Assembly (NCBI RefSeq): GCF_022712295.1
Contig: NZ_JALAGT010000035.1
Span: forward strand, 1 to 16,123
Direction of reading: 5' to 3'
Source: Galactobacter sp.
GTDB taxonomy: Bacteria; Actinomycetota; Actinomycetes; Actinomycetales; Micrococcaceae
DNA: 16,123 bases
A model generated the notes under the pieces. The model had not been told where the DNA came from, did no database searches, and saw only the letters and a list, made by a program, of their open reading frames with translations. Numbering within the stretch: the first letter of the stretch is position 1; every line of letters starts with the position of its first letter. The position numbers and the translations under genes are program-made. Shown here one piece after another: positions 1 to 7,564 of the stretch.

Positions 1-164
1 CGCTCGGCGCGGGCGGTGCGACCGGCCTCGCCGGCGGAGGAGATGATCGAGGTCAGCAGGGTGGTGGCGCGGATGGCGTCGGCAGGGTGTCCGGCGGCCA
101 AGAGGCCGCGAAGGATGGCTCCGTTCATGTTGCCGGAACCGAGGAAGGCAATGGTGGCAGTCAT
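1..164 (-). CDS. proC: Pyrroline-5-carboxylate reductase, N-terminal part (runs off left edge)
   Basis: Only the first 54 codons are in the window; the gene continues beyond position 1. The translation begins MTATIAFLGSGNMNGAILRG, which is the N-terminal Rossmann dinucleotide-binding motif typical of ProC (GxGxM followed by an A-I-x-x-G-L-L helix). The family uses NADPH or NADH to reduce pyrroline-5-carboxylate to proline, the last step of proline synthesis in the cytoplasm. The ATG at 164-162 is chosen because it puts the motif at the family's usual distance from the start; the Shine-Dalgarno match upstream (GGAA) is weak. It follows the TIM-barrel gene on the same strand, as proC does in the M. 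tuberculosis Rv0496-Rv0500 cluster, but a 40-bp palindrome stands between them, so it may be transcribed separately. The residues after about 35 show no motif by eye, because the substrate-binding half is outside the window. Confidence 0.9.
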   Translation of the reverse strand, partial: MTATIAFLGSGNMNGAILRGLLAAGHPADAIRATTLLTSIISSAGEAGRTARAE

Positions 165-171
165 GTGTTCC

Positions 172-201
172 AGTCTTGCCCGGAGCACAGGGGAACTTCA
201 A
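172..201 (-). promoter_or_regulatory. Candidate promoter of proC
   Basis: On the minus strand a TTGAAG (196-201) lies 18 bp upstream of AAGACT (172-177), which ends 7 bases before the proC ATG. The -35 matches the consensus at four of six positions and the -10 at only three, so this is a weak call. The geometry would give a leaderless or nearly leaderless mRNA, which is common in actinobacteria and would fit the poor ribosome-binding site. Confidence 0.25.
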
Positions 202-241
202 GCGCGCACAGCGTGCGTGTCACGGCGGGCGAGGCACACGC

Positions 242-281
242 GAGTGCCCGACGGGCGGTGGCCACCGCCCGTCGGGCACTC
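242..281 (-). terminator. Perfect 40-bp palindrome, probable terminator after the TIM-barrel gene
   Basis: Two 20-base arms (242-261 and 262-281) are exact reverse complements with no spacer; in RNA the centre GGCC would open into a small loop, leaving a stem of about 18 GC-rich pairs. It starts 11 bases after the stop codon of the TIM-barrel gene and 78 bases before the proC start, both on the minus strand. There is no U-run after the stem, so this would be a U-less terminator of the kind often proposed in actinobacteria, or an mRNA 3'-end stabiliser. Being symmetric, it could act on either strand. Confidence 0.6.
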
Positions 282-292
282 TCAGAGTCCGG

Positions 293-1111
293 TCAGCGGG
301 CCAGATTCCGCCGAGCGAACTCCAGGGTCTCCCCCAACACCCTTTCCACCTCGCCCGGGATCTTCCGATACTGACGCGTGGTCACTTCCACCGTCACGGA
401 GCCGTTCCAACCGGAACCGGCCAGATACCGCAGACTCTCTGCCACCGGCTGCGTTCCGAGACCGGGCTGCAGGTGCTGGTCCGTGCCGTTGTTGTCGCCG
501 TCGCACAGGTGCACATGCGTGAGCCTGTCCCCCAGCGCCTGAACGGCTGCCAGGGAATCGACGCGGTCAATCGCCGCATGCGAGAAATCCCACGTGACGT
601 AGCGGTAGTCCATCAGCTGCGGATCCCAATGCGGCACGTACATCTGGGCCGCCTTGGACCTGGCACGCCACGGGTACATGTTCTCGATGGCGATCTTGAC
701 GCCGTAGTACTCGTTGGCGCGGCGTACTCCGTCCTCGAATCCGGAGGAGTATTTCCCTTGCCACCGGAAGGGCGGATGCACCACGACCACGTGGGCTCCC
801 ACGGCCTGGGCCAGTTGGGCCGAACGCTGGATCTTGGTCCACACGCCTCCCCAGACCTGCTGGGTCAACAACAGCGTGGGGGCATGGATCGCTGTCACGG
901 GCAGACCGAAGCGCTGCTGGAATCCGTAGAGGGAGTCCTCTTCCTGCGTCAGGCTGTTGCCGGTGACCATCACCTCCACACCGTCGTAGCCCAGGTCCGA
1001 GGCCAGAGCGAAAGCATGGTCCGGCCCCAGAGGAAAGGCGCACGAGGTGGACAGCGAGACATCGATGGGTTGCGGCTGCGGTTCGTTGCCCGGCAGGTTC
1101 ACGGCGTTCAT
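293..1111 (-). CDS. Sugar phosphate isomerase/epimerase-like TIM-barrel protein
   Basis: A 272-residue protein of the xylose isomerase-like TIM barrel family (AP endonuclease 2 / IolE-type fold). Metal-ligand-like residues recur at strand ends in the usual order: E46 in GVEVM, H76 in IHAP, H112 in VHPP, E143 in IENM, D175 and H178 in DFSHA, H199/H201 in HVHLCD, and E242 in VEV. Such proteins bind one or more divalent metals and act on sugars, inositol derivatives or abasic DNA; the substrate cannot be read from sequence. The ATG overlaps the stop of the upstream ppx gene as ATGA, with AGGAG eight bases before it, so translation is probably coupled. The same pairing with a Ppx-type phosphatase and proC is known from M. 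tuberculosis (Rv0496, Rv0498, Rv0500). A terminator-like palindrome follows the stop. Confidence 0.85.
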   Translation of the reverse strand: MNAVNLPGNEPQPQPIDVSLSTSCAFPLGPDHAFALASDLGYDGVEVMVTGNSLTQEEDSLYGFQQRFGLPVTAIHAPTLLLTQQVWGGVWTKIQRSAQLAQAVGAHVVVVHPPFRWQGKYSSGFEDGVRRANEYYGVKIAIENMYPWRARSKAAQMYVPHWDPQLMDYRYVTWDFSHAAIDRVDSLAAVQALGDRLTHVHLCDGDNNGTDQHLQPGLGTQPVAESLRYLAGSGWNGSVTVEVTTRQYRKIPGEVERVLGETLEFARRNLAR

Positions 1112-2127
1112 GCTGCATCTCCTGGTAGCCCTGTGAGTTCACGAGAAAGGGTGTCCACGGTACCCACGCCGACGTAGTCGTCGCCGCTCCCGGCGCCCTG
1201 GCGCAGCAACCGGTCGAAGCGATGAAGGATGACGCCCTCACGCAGCGCCCATGGACAGATATGGACCTGATCGATATCCAGCTTCTCCATGGCGGTCTCG
1301 GCCACGATGGCGCCGGCCAGCAGCTGAGGAGCACGGATCTCCGAGACGCCGGGCAGTCCCGCACGGTCTTCGAAACTCAGGGCCTCCAGCCTGCGTGACC
1401 ACAGCCGAAGATCCTGGAGCCGAAGGAGTCGTTCCACGTAGGGCCCCTTGCCGGACGGTGCGGCGCCTGCCACCCGTGCAAGCGACCTGAAGGTCTTGGA
1501 CGTGGCCGTCACCATGTCCGGGCGGTGCTCGTCCTGCATCTGCTTCACGGCCGGTTCCAGGGTGTCCGCCACGTAATCGCGGAGCTCCCCCACCGCGGCG
1601 GGTTTGGGTGGGTTACCGGGTAACCGGTCCTTGGTCAGGCGGGCGGCGCCGAGTGGAACGGACACGGCCACGGAGGGAAATTCGTCGCGCCCTGTGGCCA
1701 TCTCGAAGGACCCGCCGCCGATGTCCAGGACGGCCAGGTCACGGGTGTCCCATCCGAACCAACGACGAACCGCAAAGTAGGTCAGCGAGGCCTCCTGCTG
1801 ACCGGTTAGCTCCTCCAGGCCCACACCGGTGGTGGCCTCCACCTCCCGGATGATCTCCTCGCCGTTGGTTGCACCGCGCAGCGCGGAGGTACAGAAGGCC
1901 AGGAGATCCTGGACGTCATGACGGTGGGCAAAGGCCACCGCCTCCTCGACGAAATTGAGCAGCTCCCTACGTCCGCGAGGGTTGACCGCTCCGGATTCGT
2001 CGAGGAAACGTACCAACGACAAGGGGCGCTTGTGGGATGCGAAGGACACCGGGCGGGCGCCCGGGTAGGCCTCCACCAGCAGCAGGTGCACCGTATTCGA
2101 ACCGATGTCCAGCACTCCGAGCCGCAT
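1108..2127 (-). CDS. ppx: Ppx/GppA-family exopolyphosphatase
   Basis: A 339-residue member of the actin-like (ASKHA) Ppx/GppA phosphatases, which remove terminal phosphate from polyphosphate or convert pppGpp to ppGpp. The first phosphate motif is at the very N-terminus (DIGSNTVHLLL, from residue 7). The second nucleotide-binding loop is DIGGGSFE at 135-142, and E112 in GQQEASL sits where the catalytic glutamate of the family is expected. Its length equals the short, two-domain actinobacterial form (M. tuberculosis Rv0496, a short-chain exopolyphosphatase), without the C-terminal HD extension of E. coli PPX. It starts 15 bases after the topA stop, with GGGGGAG upstream of the ATG, and overlaps the next gene by 4 bp, so it is probably co-transcribed with topA. 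Exopolyphosphatase is favoured over GppA on length and neighbours only. Confidence 0.9.
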   Translation of the reverse strand: MRLGVLDIGSNTVHLLLVEAYPGARPVSFASHKRPLSLVRFLDESGAVNPRGRRELLNFVEEAVAFAHRHDVQDLLAFCTSALRGATNGEEIIREVEATTGVGLEELTGQQEASLTYFAVRRWFGWDTRDLAVLDIGGGSFEMATGRDEFPSVAVSVPLGAARLTKDRLPGNPPKPAAVGELRDYVADTLEPAVKQMQDEHRPDMVTATSKTFRSLARVAGAAPSGKGPYVERLLRLQDLRLWSRRLEALSFEDRAGLPGVSEIRAPQLLAGAIVAETAMEKLDIDQVHICPWALREGVILHRFDRLLRQGAGSGDDYVGVGTVDTLSRELTGLPGDAA

Positions 2128-2142
2128 GGTTCTCCCCCAGCC

Positions 2143-4929
2143 CTACTTCTTCTTCGCGGCGGGTTTCTTGGCCGCCGGTTTCTTGGCCGCGGGTTTGCGG
2201 GCACGCGATGCCGCGGGCTTCTTGGCGGGCCCCTTGGCACGCTTCTCCGCCAGCAGTTCCACTGCACGTTCCTTGGTCAGCTGCTCCACTTCGGTTCCGC
2301 GCGGCACCGTGATGTTGGTGGTGCCATCGGTGATGTAGGGGCCGAAGCGACCGTCCTTCACCACGATGGGCTTGCCCGACGTGGGGTCCTCACCGAATTC
2401 CGCCAGCGGCGGCTTGGCCGCTCCGCGCCCGCGCTGCTTGGGCTGGGCGTACACGGCCCTGGCCTGGTCCTCCGTGGTGGTGAACAGTTCCTCTTCCGAG
2501 CCAAGGGAACGGTAGTCCGTGCCCTTCTTCAGGTAGGGCCCGAAGCGACCGTTGGCGGCGGTGATCTCGGCCCCGTCCGTATCCGTTCCCACCACTCGGG
2601 GCAGGGACATGAGCTTGAGGGCCTCCTCGAGCGTGACCGTGTTGGGGTCCATGCCCTTGAACAGGCTGGCGGTCTTGGGTTTGACCTTGGCGGGCTTCTT
2701 CTTGGGCTTGGGTTTGCCGTTCTTGTAGTACTCGGTGGGGAGGGAATCCAGGTAGGTCTGCAGTTCCTCCTCGTTCATCTCCGGCACCACTTCGGTGACG
2801 TAGGGGCCGTAGCGCCCGTCCTTGGCCACGATGGTGCGACCGGTCTCCGGGTGCACACCTAGTTCGCGATCACCGGGCACAGACGCGTCCATGAGTTCAC
2901 GGGCCTTCGCCGCGGTGAGTTCGTCCGGAGCCAAGTCCTCTGGCACGTTGGCGCGCTTGGGAGCGGTCCCCTCAGGTGCGTCCTTCGGAAGTGCTTCCTC
3001 GAGGTAGGGGCCGAACTTGCCCACCCGCAGGGTGATGTCATCTGCCACCGGGATGGAGTTGATGGCGCGCGCGTCGATCTCTCCGAGATCATCCACGGTG
3101 TCCTTCAGCCCCTCGAAGCCGTCCTCACCGAAGTAGAAGTGCTTCAGCCAGGCATCCCGAGAGCGATTCCCGCGGGCGATCTCGTCGAGGTCGTCCTCCA
3201 TGCGGGCCGTGAACTCGTAGTCCACGTACCGGGAGAAATGCTCCTCGAGCAGTCGCACCACGGAGAAGGCGATCCAGGAGGGCACCAGGGCACCGCCGCG
3301 TTTGGTGACGTAGCCGCGGTCCATGATCGTGGAGATGGTGGGGGCGAACGTGGAGGGGCGGCCGAGCTCCCGCTTCTCCAGCTCGGCCACGATGGAGGCC
3401 TCGGTGTAACGGGCAGGCGGGGTGGTGTCGTGACCGGCCGCGGTGAGTTCCGCCGCCTTCAGGGCGGAGCCCTCAACCAGCTGCGGCAGGCGGCGCTGAT
3501 CCTCCGAGTCGGTTTTCTTCCCGGCGTCCGTACCCTCCTCGTAGGCCGCCATGAAGCCGCGGAAGGTGATGACGGTTCCTGACGCGGAGAATTCGGCCAC
3601 ACGTTCGTCCGAGGCCTTGCCCTCCAACTTCACCGTGGCGGTGGAGCCCACGGCGTCGGCCATCTGCGAGGCCACCGTGCGCTTCCAGATCAGCTCGTAG
3701 AGCTTGAACTCGTCCGCTGAGAGCTGCGGCAGCACAGCCTTGGGCGTGCGGAAGGAATCTCCTGCGGGGCGGATGGCCTCGTGGGCTTCCTGGGCGGAGT
3801 CGTTCTTGGCCTTGTAACGACGCGGGCTCGGGTAGACGTATTCGGCCCCGTAGAGCTCCTTGACCTGCCGCCGGGCCGCGTTGACGGCCTCGTCGGAAAG
3901 GTGCACGGAGTCGGTACGCATATAGGTGATGAAGCCGTTCTCGTACAACCGCTGCGCGATCTGCATGGTGATCCTGGCGCTCCAGCGCAGCTTGCGGCTG
4001 GCTTCCTGCTGCAGGGTGGAGGTCGTGAACGGTGCCGCGGGGCGACGCTTGTACGGCTTCGACTCCACGCCGGTGACTGCGAAGTCCGCGTCCTCCAGCC
4101 CGGCGGCCAGGGACTGAGCGGCCTCGCCGTCCAGGTGGGCCACACCGGCCTTGACCGACGCAGGACGCAACTCGCCGCGATCGTTGAAATCGCGACCGGT
4201 GGCCACACGGGCACCGTTCAGCGCACTGAGGCGGGCCCCGAAGGACTCACCGTCCTTGGTCACGAAATCCCCGGTGACGTCCCAGTAGGAGGCCGAGCGG
4301 AAGGCCATGCGTTCGCGTTCGCGTTCCACCACCAGCCGGGTGGCCACGGACTGCACCCGGCCCGCGGAGAGACCTCGACCCACCTTGCGCCACAGCACCG
4401 GGGAGATCTCGTAACCGTAGAGCCGGTCGAGGATGCGCCGCGTCTCCTGTGCGTCCACCAGGTCCATGTCCAGGTCACGCACCTGTTCAAGGCCGCGTTG
4501 GACGCCCTCCTTGGTGATCTCGTTGAACGTCATGCGGTGCACGGGCACCTTCGGCTTGAGCACCTCGAGCAGGTGCCACGAGATGGCCTCGCCTTCGCGA
4601 TCGGCATCGGTTGCGAGGTAGAGCTCGTCGGCGTCCTTGAGCTCGCGTTTCAGGTCGGCGACCCGCTTCTTCTTGTCCGGATAGACCACGTAGTAGGGGT
4701 CGAAGCCGTTGTCCACGTCCACGGCGAACTTGGAATAGGCGGACTTCTTCATCTCCGTCGGCAGTTCGGAGGGTTGCGGGAGGTCGCGAATATGTCCCAC
4801 GGAGGCGTCAACCACGAAGCCCTCGCCCAGGTACTTGGCGATGGACTTGGACTTGGCCGGGGACTCGACGATGACGAGTTTCTTCCCGGTTCTACCTGCG
4901 GCTGCGGTGGACTTCGCCTTGGTTGGCAC
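2143..4929 (-). CDS. topA: DNA topoisomerase I (type IA)
   Basis: A 928-residue type IA topoisomerase that relaxes negative supercoils through a 5'-phosphotyrosine intermediate. The TOPRIM domain begins KLVIVESPAKSKSI with E22 and carries the metal-binding DADREGE at 108-114. The catalytic tyrosine is Y336 in FITYMRTD. Four C-terminal repeats with an (R/K)(F/Y)GPY core occur near 638, 706, 795 and 861, and a Lys/Ala/Pro tail covers 898-928. The protein contains no cysteine, so it lacks the zinc ribbons of E. coli TopA; this is the mycobacterial-type architecture, in which the repeats and basic tail bind DNA and support processivity. The start is GTG at 4929, four bases after AGGAG. Its stop lies 15 bases before ppx. 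A hairpin separates it from the upstream regulator gene, so a promoter in 4930-5042 is likely. Confidence 0.97.
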   Translation of the reverse strand: MPTKAKSTAAAGRTGKKLVIVESPAKSKSIAKYLGEGFVVDASVGHIRDLPQPSELPTEMKKSAYSKFAVDVDNGFDPYYVVYPDKKKRVADLKRELKDADELYLATDADREGEAISWHLLEVLKPKVPVHRMTFNEITKEGVQRGLEQVRDLDMDLVDAQETRRILDRLYGYEISPVLWRKVGRGLSAGRVQSVATRLVVERERERMAFRSASYWDVTGDFVTKDGESFGARLSALNGARVATGRDFNDRGELRPASVKAGVAHLDGEAAQSLAAGLEDADFAVTGVESKPYKRRPAAPFTTSTLQQEASRKLRWSARITMQIAQRLYENGFITYMRTDSVHLSDEAVNAARRQVKELYGAEYVYPSPRRYKAKNDSAQEAHEAIRPAGDSFRTPKAVLPQLSADEFKLYELIWKRTVASQMADAVGSTATVKLEGKASDERVAEFSASGTVITFRGFMAAYEEGTDAGKKTDSEDQRRLPQLVEGSALKAAELTAAGHDTTPPARYTEASIVAELEKRELGRPSTFAPTISTIMDRGYVTKRGGALVPSWIAFSVVRLLEEHFSRYVDYEFTARMEDDLDEIARGNRSRDAWLKHFYFGEDGFEGLKDTVDDLGEIDARAINSIPVADDITLRVGKFGPYLEEALPKDAPEGTAPKRANVPEDLAPDELTAAKARELMDASVPGDRELGVHPETGRTIVAKDGRYGPYVTEVVPEMNEEELQTYLDSLPTEYYKNGKPKPKKKPAKVKPKTASLFKGMDPNTVTLEEALKLMSLPRVVGTDTDGAEITAANGRFGPYLKKGTDYRSLGSEEELFTTTEDQARAVYAQPKQRGRGAAKPPLAEFGEDPTSGKPIVVKDGRFGPYITDGTTNITVPRGTEVEQLTKERAVELLAEKRAKGPAKKPAASRARKPAAKKPAAKKPAAKKK
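2146..2205 (-). repeat. Short tandem repeat encoding the KKPAA tail of TopA
   Basis: Near-identical 15-base units (GGTTTCTTGGCCGC plus one base on the plus strand) encode repeated K-K-P-A-A at the C-terminus of topoisomerase I, residues about 908-928. Outer units are degenerate. Such tracts can change length by replication slippage; here the unit length is a multiple of three, so gain or loss would keep the frame and only alter tail length. Confidence 0.7.
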
Positions 4930-4955
4930 GATGCTCCTGCTTCGAATCGTTGCAC

Positions 4956-4976
4956 GCTGAAACTGACTGGTTCAGC
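4956..4976. promoter_or_regulatory. Inverted repeat in the topA leader
   Basis: Six-base arms GCTGAA (4956-4961) and TTCAGC (4971-4976) with a 9-base centre lie 27 bases upstream of the topA GTG. It could be a small leader hairpin or an operator. No consensus for a known regulator is recognised, and arms of this length occur often by chance. Confidence 0.3.
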
Positions 4977-5042
4977 ACCTGGCCCAACGCGTCTCACGTG
5001 GTGCCTGGACACGCTAACCATAGCGCCCACACACTCGAGCAA

Positions 5043-5069
5043 CCGCACCGAGGTGTGTTCGGGGTGCGG
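5043..5069 (-). terminator. Hairpin between the winged-helix gene and topA
   Basis: On the minus strand CCGCACC at one end pairs with GGTGCGG at the other (5043-5049 and 5063-5069). The stem can be extended by CGA/TCG if two bases bulge. It begins 6 bases after the stop of the winged-helix regulator and has no U-run. It is the best candidate for ending that transcript before the topA promoter region. Confidence 0.45.
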
Positions 5070-5075
5070 TGTGCT

Positions 5076-5741
5076 TCAGGAACGAGGGCTGCGATCCGGC
5101 AACGCCGAAAGCAGATAGTGGACGCGTTTTCCGTCTGCGGAGGACCGGTTGGAATCGTCGGCCCTGGCCTCGAATTCCTTGGCCAGTGCCTGGACCCTCT
5201 CCATGAACTCGCGTTCGGAGGCCGCGTCCAGGTACAGGGAACCGTAGTTCATGAACGGCAGGTCCTGCAGGTCGCCTTCTTCCGGCTCGCCCCGGTGGGC
5301 GGAACGGTAGCTGATCTCCTCGGAGAGTCGCTGCCTGAACTGGTCCAGTTGCATGTCAACGTAGGCCGCTGTGCCCATTTCGGAGCCGCCTCCCGGCCTG
5401 ACCACGAGTTGGTCCCCGGCTGCCCGCCAGCGCCGTTCGCGCGCGTCGCCCTCGGAGGCCGCGCGCTCCACCAGCCCGTACTTCTCCAAGGCGCGCAGGT
5501 GGTAGCTCATGGCCGACGGCGACAGGCCACACCGCGCCGCCAGTTCCGTAGCGGTGCGGGTACCACTGGCCGCGTACAGTTCGTCGAGCGCTTCCACCCT
5601 GGCCCTGTGGGCCAGGGCGCGCACGGCGCGCGGATCGGTGATGACCACACGACGTGGGGCAGCGGAAGTGGTGTCGCCGGCGTCCTCCGCAGCGTCGACG
5701 GAGGGCACCTCCGCCGGAAGAGGACGCACGGGGATGCTCAT
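5076..5741 (-). CDS. ArsR-like winged-helix transcriptional regulator
   Basis: A 221-residue protein with an ArsR/HTH_20-type winged helix at about residues 35-108. The pattern is DPRAVRALAHRARVEALDEL (first helix), then TATELAARCGLSPSAMSYHL (helix-turn-helix, recognition helix SPSAMSYHLRALEKYGLVE), then a wing ending ERRWRA. The first 30 residues are low-complexity and probably disordered. The C-terminal 110 residues are acidic and helical, without cysteine or histidine clusters, so metal sensing of the ArsR/SmtB kind is not supported; the C-terminal part may mediate dimerisation or bind an unknown ligand. It begins 43 bases after the methyltransferase stop and precedes topA by 146 bases. 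No Shine-Dalgarno stands before the ATG, but a TAGAAT lies 8 bases upstream, suggesting a leaderless mRNA. Target genes are unknown. Confidence 0.85.
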   Translation of the reverse strand: MSIPVRPLPAEVPSVDAAEDAGDTTSAAPRRVVITDPRAVRALAHRARVEALDELYAASGTRTATELAARCGLSPSAMSYHLRALEKYGLVERAASEGDARERRWRAAGDQLVVRPGGGSEMGTAAYVDMQLDQFRQRLSEEISYRSAHRGEPEEGDLQDLPFMNYGSLYLDAASEREFMERVQALAKEFEARADDSNRSSADGKRVHYLLSALPDRSPRS

Positions 5742-5749
5742 GGGCGCTC

Positions 5750-5776
5750 ATTCTAGCCCGGCATCCTCCGTGTCAT
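5750..5776 (-). promoter_or_regulatory. Candidate promoter of the winged-helix gene
   Basis: On the minus strand, TAGAAT (5750-5755) matches the -10 consensus at five of six positions and ends 8 bases before the ATG at 5741. ATGACA (5771-5776) lies 15 bases further upstream and matches five of six -35 positions, but the spacer is shorter than the usual 17. Transcription would begin at or next to the start codon, consistent with the absence of a ribosome-binding site. Confidence 0.45.
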
Positions 5777-5784
5777 GGCCGGTC

Positions 5785-7449
5785 TCAGACGCTCACGGGT
5801 GGAAAGTCCAGGAATCCGTCCCTGATCAGCTCCTCGGCACGCCCCAGTAAGGCAGCTGCTTGCTCGTCGTCCTGGCCCATCAAGGCGGTCACCGCGGTGG
5901 CCAGGGCGCGCAGGTCCAGGTCCCCGTCGCAGGCCGAGACGAGTCCGGCAAGTGCCGTGTCCATACCCCGGGTGCGTCGCAGGCCGGAACCCTGCCGAAG
6001 CACGATCGCCCTGGGGTGTTCCTCCCCAGGTACCGTGTGCGTCTCCACCGTCGTGTCCGGCGCCACGACCGCGTGCACCAGTCCCGTGTCCACCCTGGCC
6101 AGACCGTCCGCGCGGAAGACCGCAGCGGCGAGCGCCGGGCCCAGTGGAGTGTCCAGGGTCTGTGTGAGCCATTCGAAGCGTCGTCCGATTCCTGCTGTGG
6201 CGGGGTCCTCGGGGCGGCGCAACCAGACGAGTCCGAGCCCGACTCCGCCCACGCCGCGGGCGGAGAAGTCCTCGAGGTAGTCCAGGTAGCGGGATGCGTA
6301 GGCTTGTGGGTCACGGGCCTCTGCTGCGTCGGCGAGCCAGGTTTCCGCGTATCCGCAGGGGTCCTCGAGGTCGCGTTGGATGAACCAGCATTCCGTGCCC
6401 TGTGGCACCCAGCCGGCGGGGCCGGCGGCCCAACCCGGTACGGGGGTACCGGTGGCCGGGTCGGTGGCGACCGCGTCGTCGGGCATATGTTCTTGTGAGA
6501 CTTCCCAGTTGGCGAGCATTTGCGCGGTGCCGCCTGGGGTGAGGATTCCGGGGAGGTCCGTGATCAGTTGGGCCACGAGACGGTCGCCGGGCAGCCCGCC
6601 GTCGCGGTAGGTGAACCGATCCTCGTCCGTCTCGCCGTCGCTGCGCGGCGTGATGACGAAGGGCGGGTTGGAGACCACCAGGTCGAAGCGTTCGCCCTCC
6701 ACAGGTTCCAGGAGGGACCCCTGTTCCAGGCTCACCCTGGCCTCCAACCGCGCGGGGTCCAGATCCAAGGCATCGGCGTTGAGCAGCAGATTGAAGCGTG
6801 TGAAGGCCAATGCACGTTCGGAGAGGTCGGTCGCGGTGACGTGGTCGCAGTGGCTGAGCAGGTGAAAGGTCTGGATGCCGCAGCCCACGCCGAGATCGAG
6901 GGCGCGCGCGGCCGGTCGGCGAATGGTGGATGAGGCCAAGGTCAGCGAGGCCCGCCCGATGCCGAGCACATGGTCGTGGCGCAGCACCCCTGGGCGGAGA
7001 GCGGCTCCCACGTCCGAGGCCACCCACAGCTCGGCGTCGGCGTCCGAGGCGTGCGGGCGCAAGTCGATCGCGGCTTGGAAAGCGGCGCCTGTGGGTTCCA
7101 CCAGGCCGATCTTCACGGCGTTCTCGAGACCCAGCGTGGGCAGCGCCGCCGCCCAGTGTTCGGCGCTCGTCGCCTGGCCGAGCAGGAAGGCGCGGACCAG
7201 GACCGCCAGGTCGGCGCGGTCGGTGGCGCCAAGGTGGTCGAGGACCCTGCGGGCCGGCACGAATTGCTCGCGCACGAGGGCACTCATGGCCTGCTCGCCC
7301 AGTAGCTCCCCCACAGCGTCATAGGTGTAGTCGGCTCGGCGTAGATCCGCCGCCAGGAGGGCCACGAGGGCCGGGTCGTCGCTGCGTGGGGCGTCCGCCA
7401 CGGCGCTGAAGGCCGGCGGGGAGTCTGCGGGCTGCGTCTCGATACTCAC
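5785..7449 (-). CDS. Class I SAM-dependent methyltransferase with NPPF motif
   Basis: Counted from the GTG chosen here the product has 554 residues. An N-terminal helical domain of about 150 residues, resembling the N-terminal domain of actinobacterial methyltransferases of the PrmC/RsmC style, precedes a Rossmann methyltransferase fold. SAM motif I is LDLGVGCG at 184-191, motif II has the acidic D208 in TDLSERAL, and motif IV is SNPPF at 260-264. NPPF/NPPY methyltransferases act on exocyclic or amide nitrogens in rRNA, DNA or release factors; the substrate here is not known. The C-terminal 200 residues are an extension seen in this family. GTG at 7449 is preceded nine bases earlier by GGAG; in-frame ATG (7470) and TTG (7491) lie upstream with no good ribosome site, so they are less likely but possible. 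It is divergent from the GNAT gene and precedes the winged-helix gene by 43 bases. Confidence 0.85.
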   Translation of the reverse strand: MSIETQPADSPPAFSAVADAPRSDDPALVALLAADLRRADYTYDAVGELLGEQAMSALVREQFVPARRVLDHLGATDRADLAVLVRAFLLGQATSAEHWAAALPTLGLENAVKIGLVEPTGAAFQAAIDLRPHASDADAELWVASDVGAALRPGVLRHDHVLGIGRASLTLASSTIRRPAARALDLGVGCGIQTFHLLSHCDHVTATDLSERALAFTRFNLLLNADALDLDPARLEARVSLEQGSLLEPVEGERFDLVVSNPPFVITPRSDGETDEDRFTYRDGGLPGDRLVAQLITDLPGILTPGGTAQMLANWEVSQEHMPDDAVATDPATGTPVPGWAAGPAGWVPQGTECWFIQRDLEDPCGYAETWLADAAEARDPQAYASRYLDYLEDFSARGVGGVGLGLVWLRRPEDPATAGIGRRFEWLTQTLDTPLGPALAAAVFRADGLARVDTGLVHAVVAPDTTVETHTVPGEEHPRAIVLRQGSGLRRTRGMDTALAGLVSACDGDLDLRALATAVTALMGQDDEQAAALLGRAEELIRDGFLDFPPVSV

Positions 7450-7534
7450 CCACCCATTCTCCACCGGCATTCCGCCGTCGTGGCGCGTCAAGCACCGTCA
7501 TGTTCGTCGTCACCTGATCGTTGCCTGCGAACGT

Positions 7535-7564
7535 GTGCCACTTGGCCTCGCCCGCAGGTAGCCT
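7535..7564 (+). promoter_or_regulatory. Candidate promoter of the GNAT gene
   Basis: GTGCCA (7535-7540, four of six -35 matches) and TAGCCT (7559-7564, a TANNNT -10) are 18 bases apart. The -10 ends 7 bases before the ATG at 7572, so the mRNA would be leaderless. This fits the lack of a Shine-Dalgarno at usable distance. It lies within the 122-bp divergent region shared with the methyltransferase gene, in which no clear promoter for the other direction was found. Confidence 0.35.

Noticed and set aside
176..1177. Open frame of 333 codons on the plus strand
   Set aside because: Antisense to the TIM-barrel gene and its palindrome; no ribosome site or known motif, and the opposite strand encodes a complete metal-site pattern.
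3781..5118. Long open frame (445 codons) on the plus strand opposite topA
   Set aside because: It is entirely antisense to topA, which has all family motifs. Its translation is rich in G, H, V and L without domain patterns, as expected from GC-rich third positions.
5076..5741. Metal-sensing ArsR/SmtB repressor
   Set aside because: The DNA-binding domain fits, but no cysteine or histidine metal-site pattern is present and the C-terminal extension is not typical, so a metal role is not claimed.
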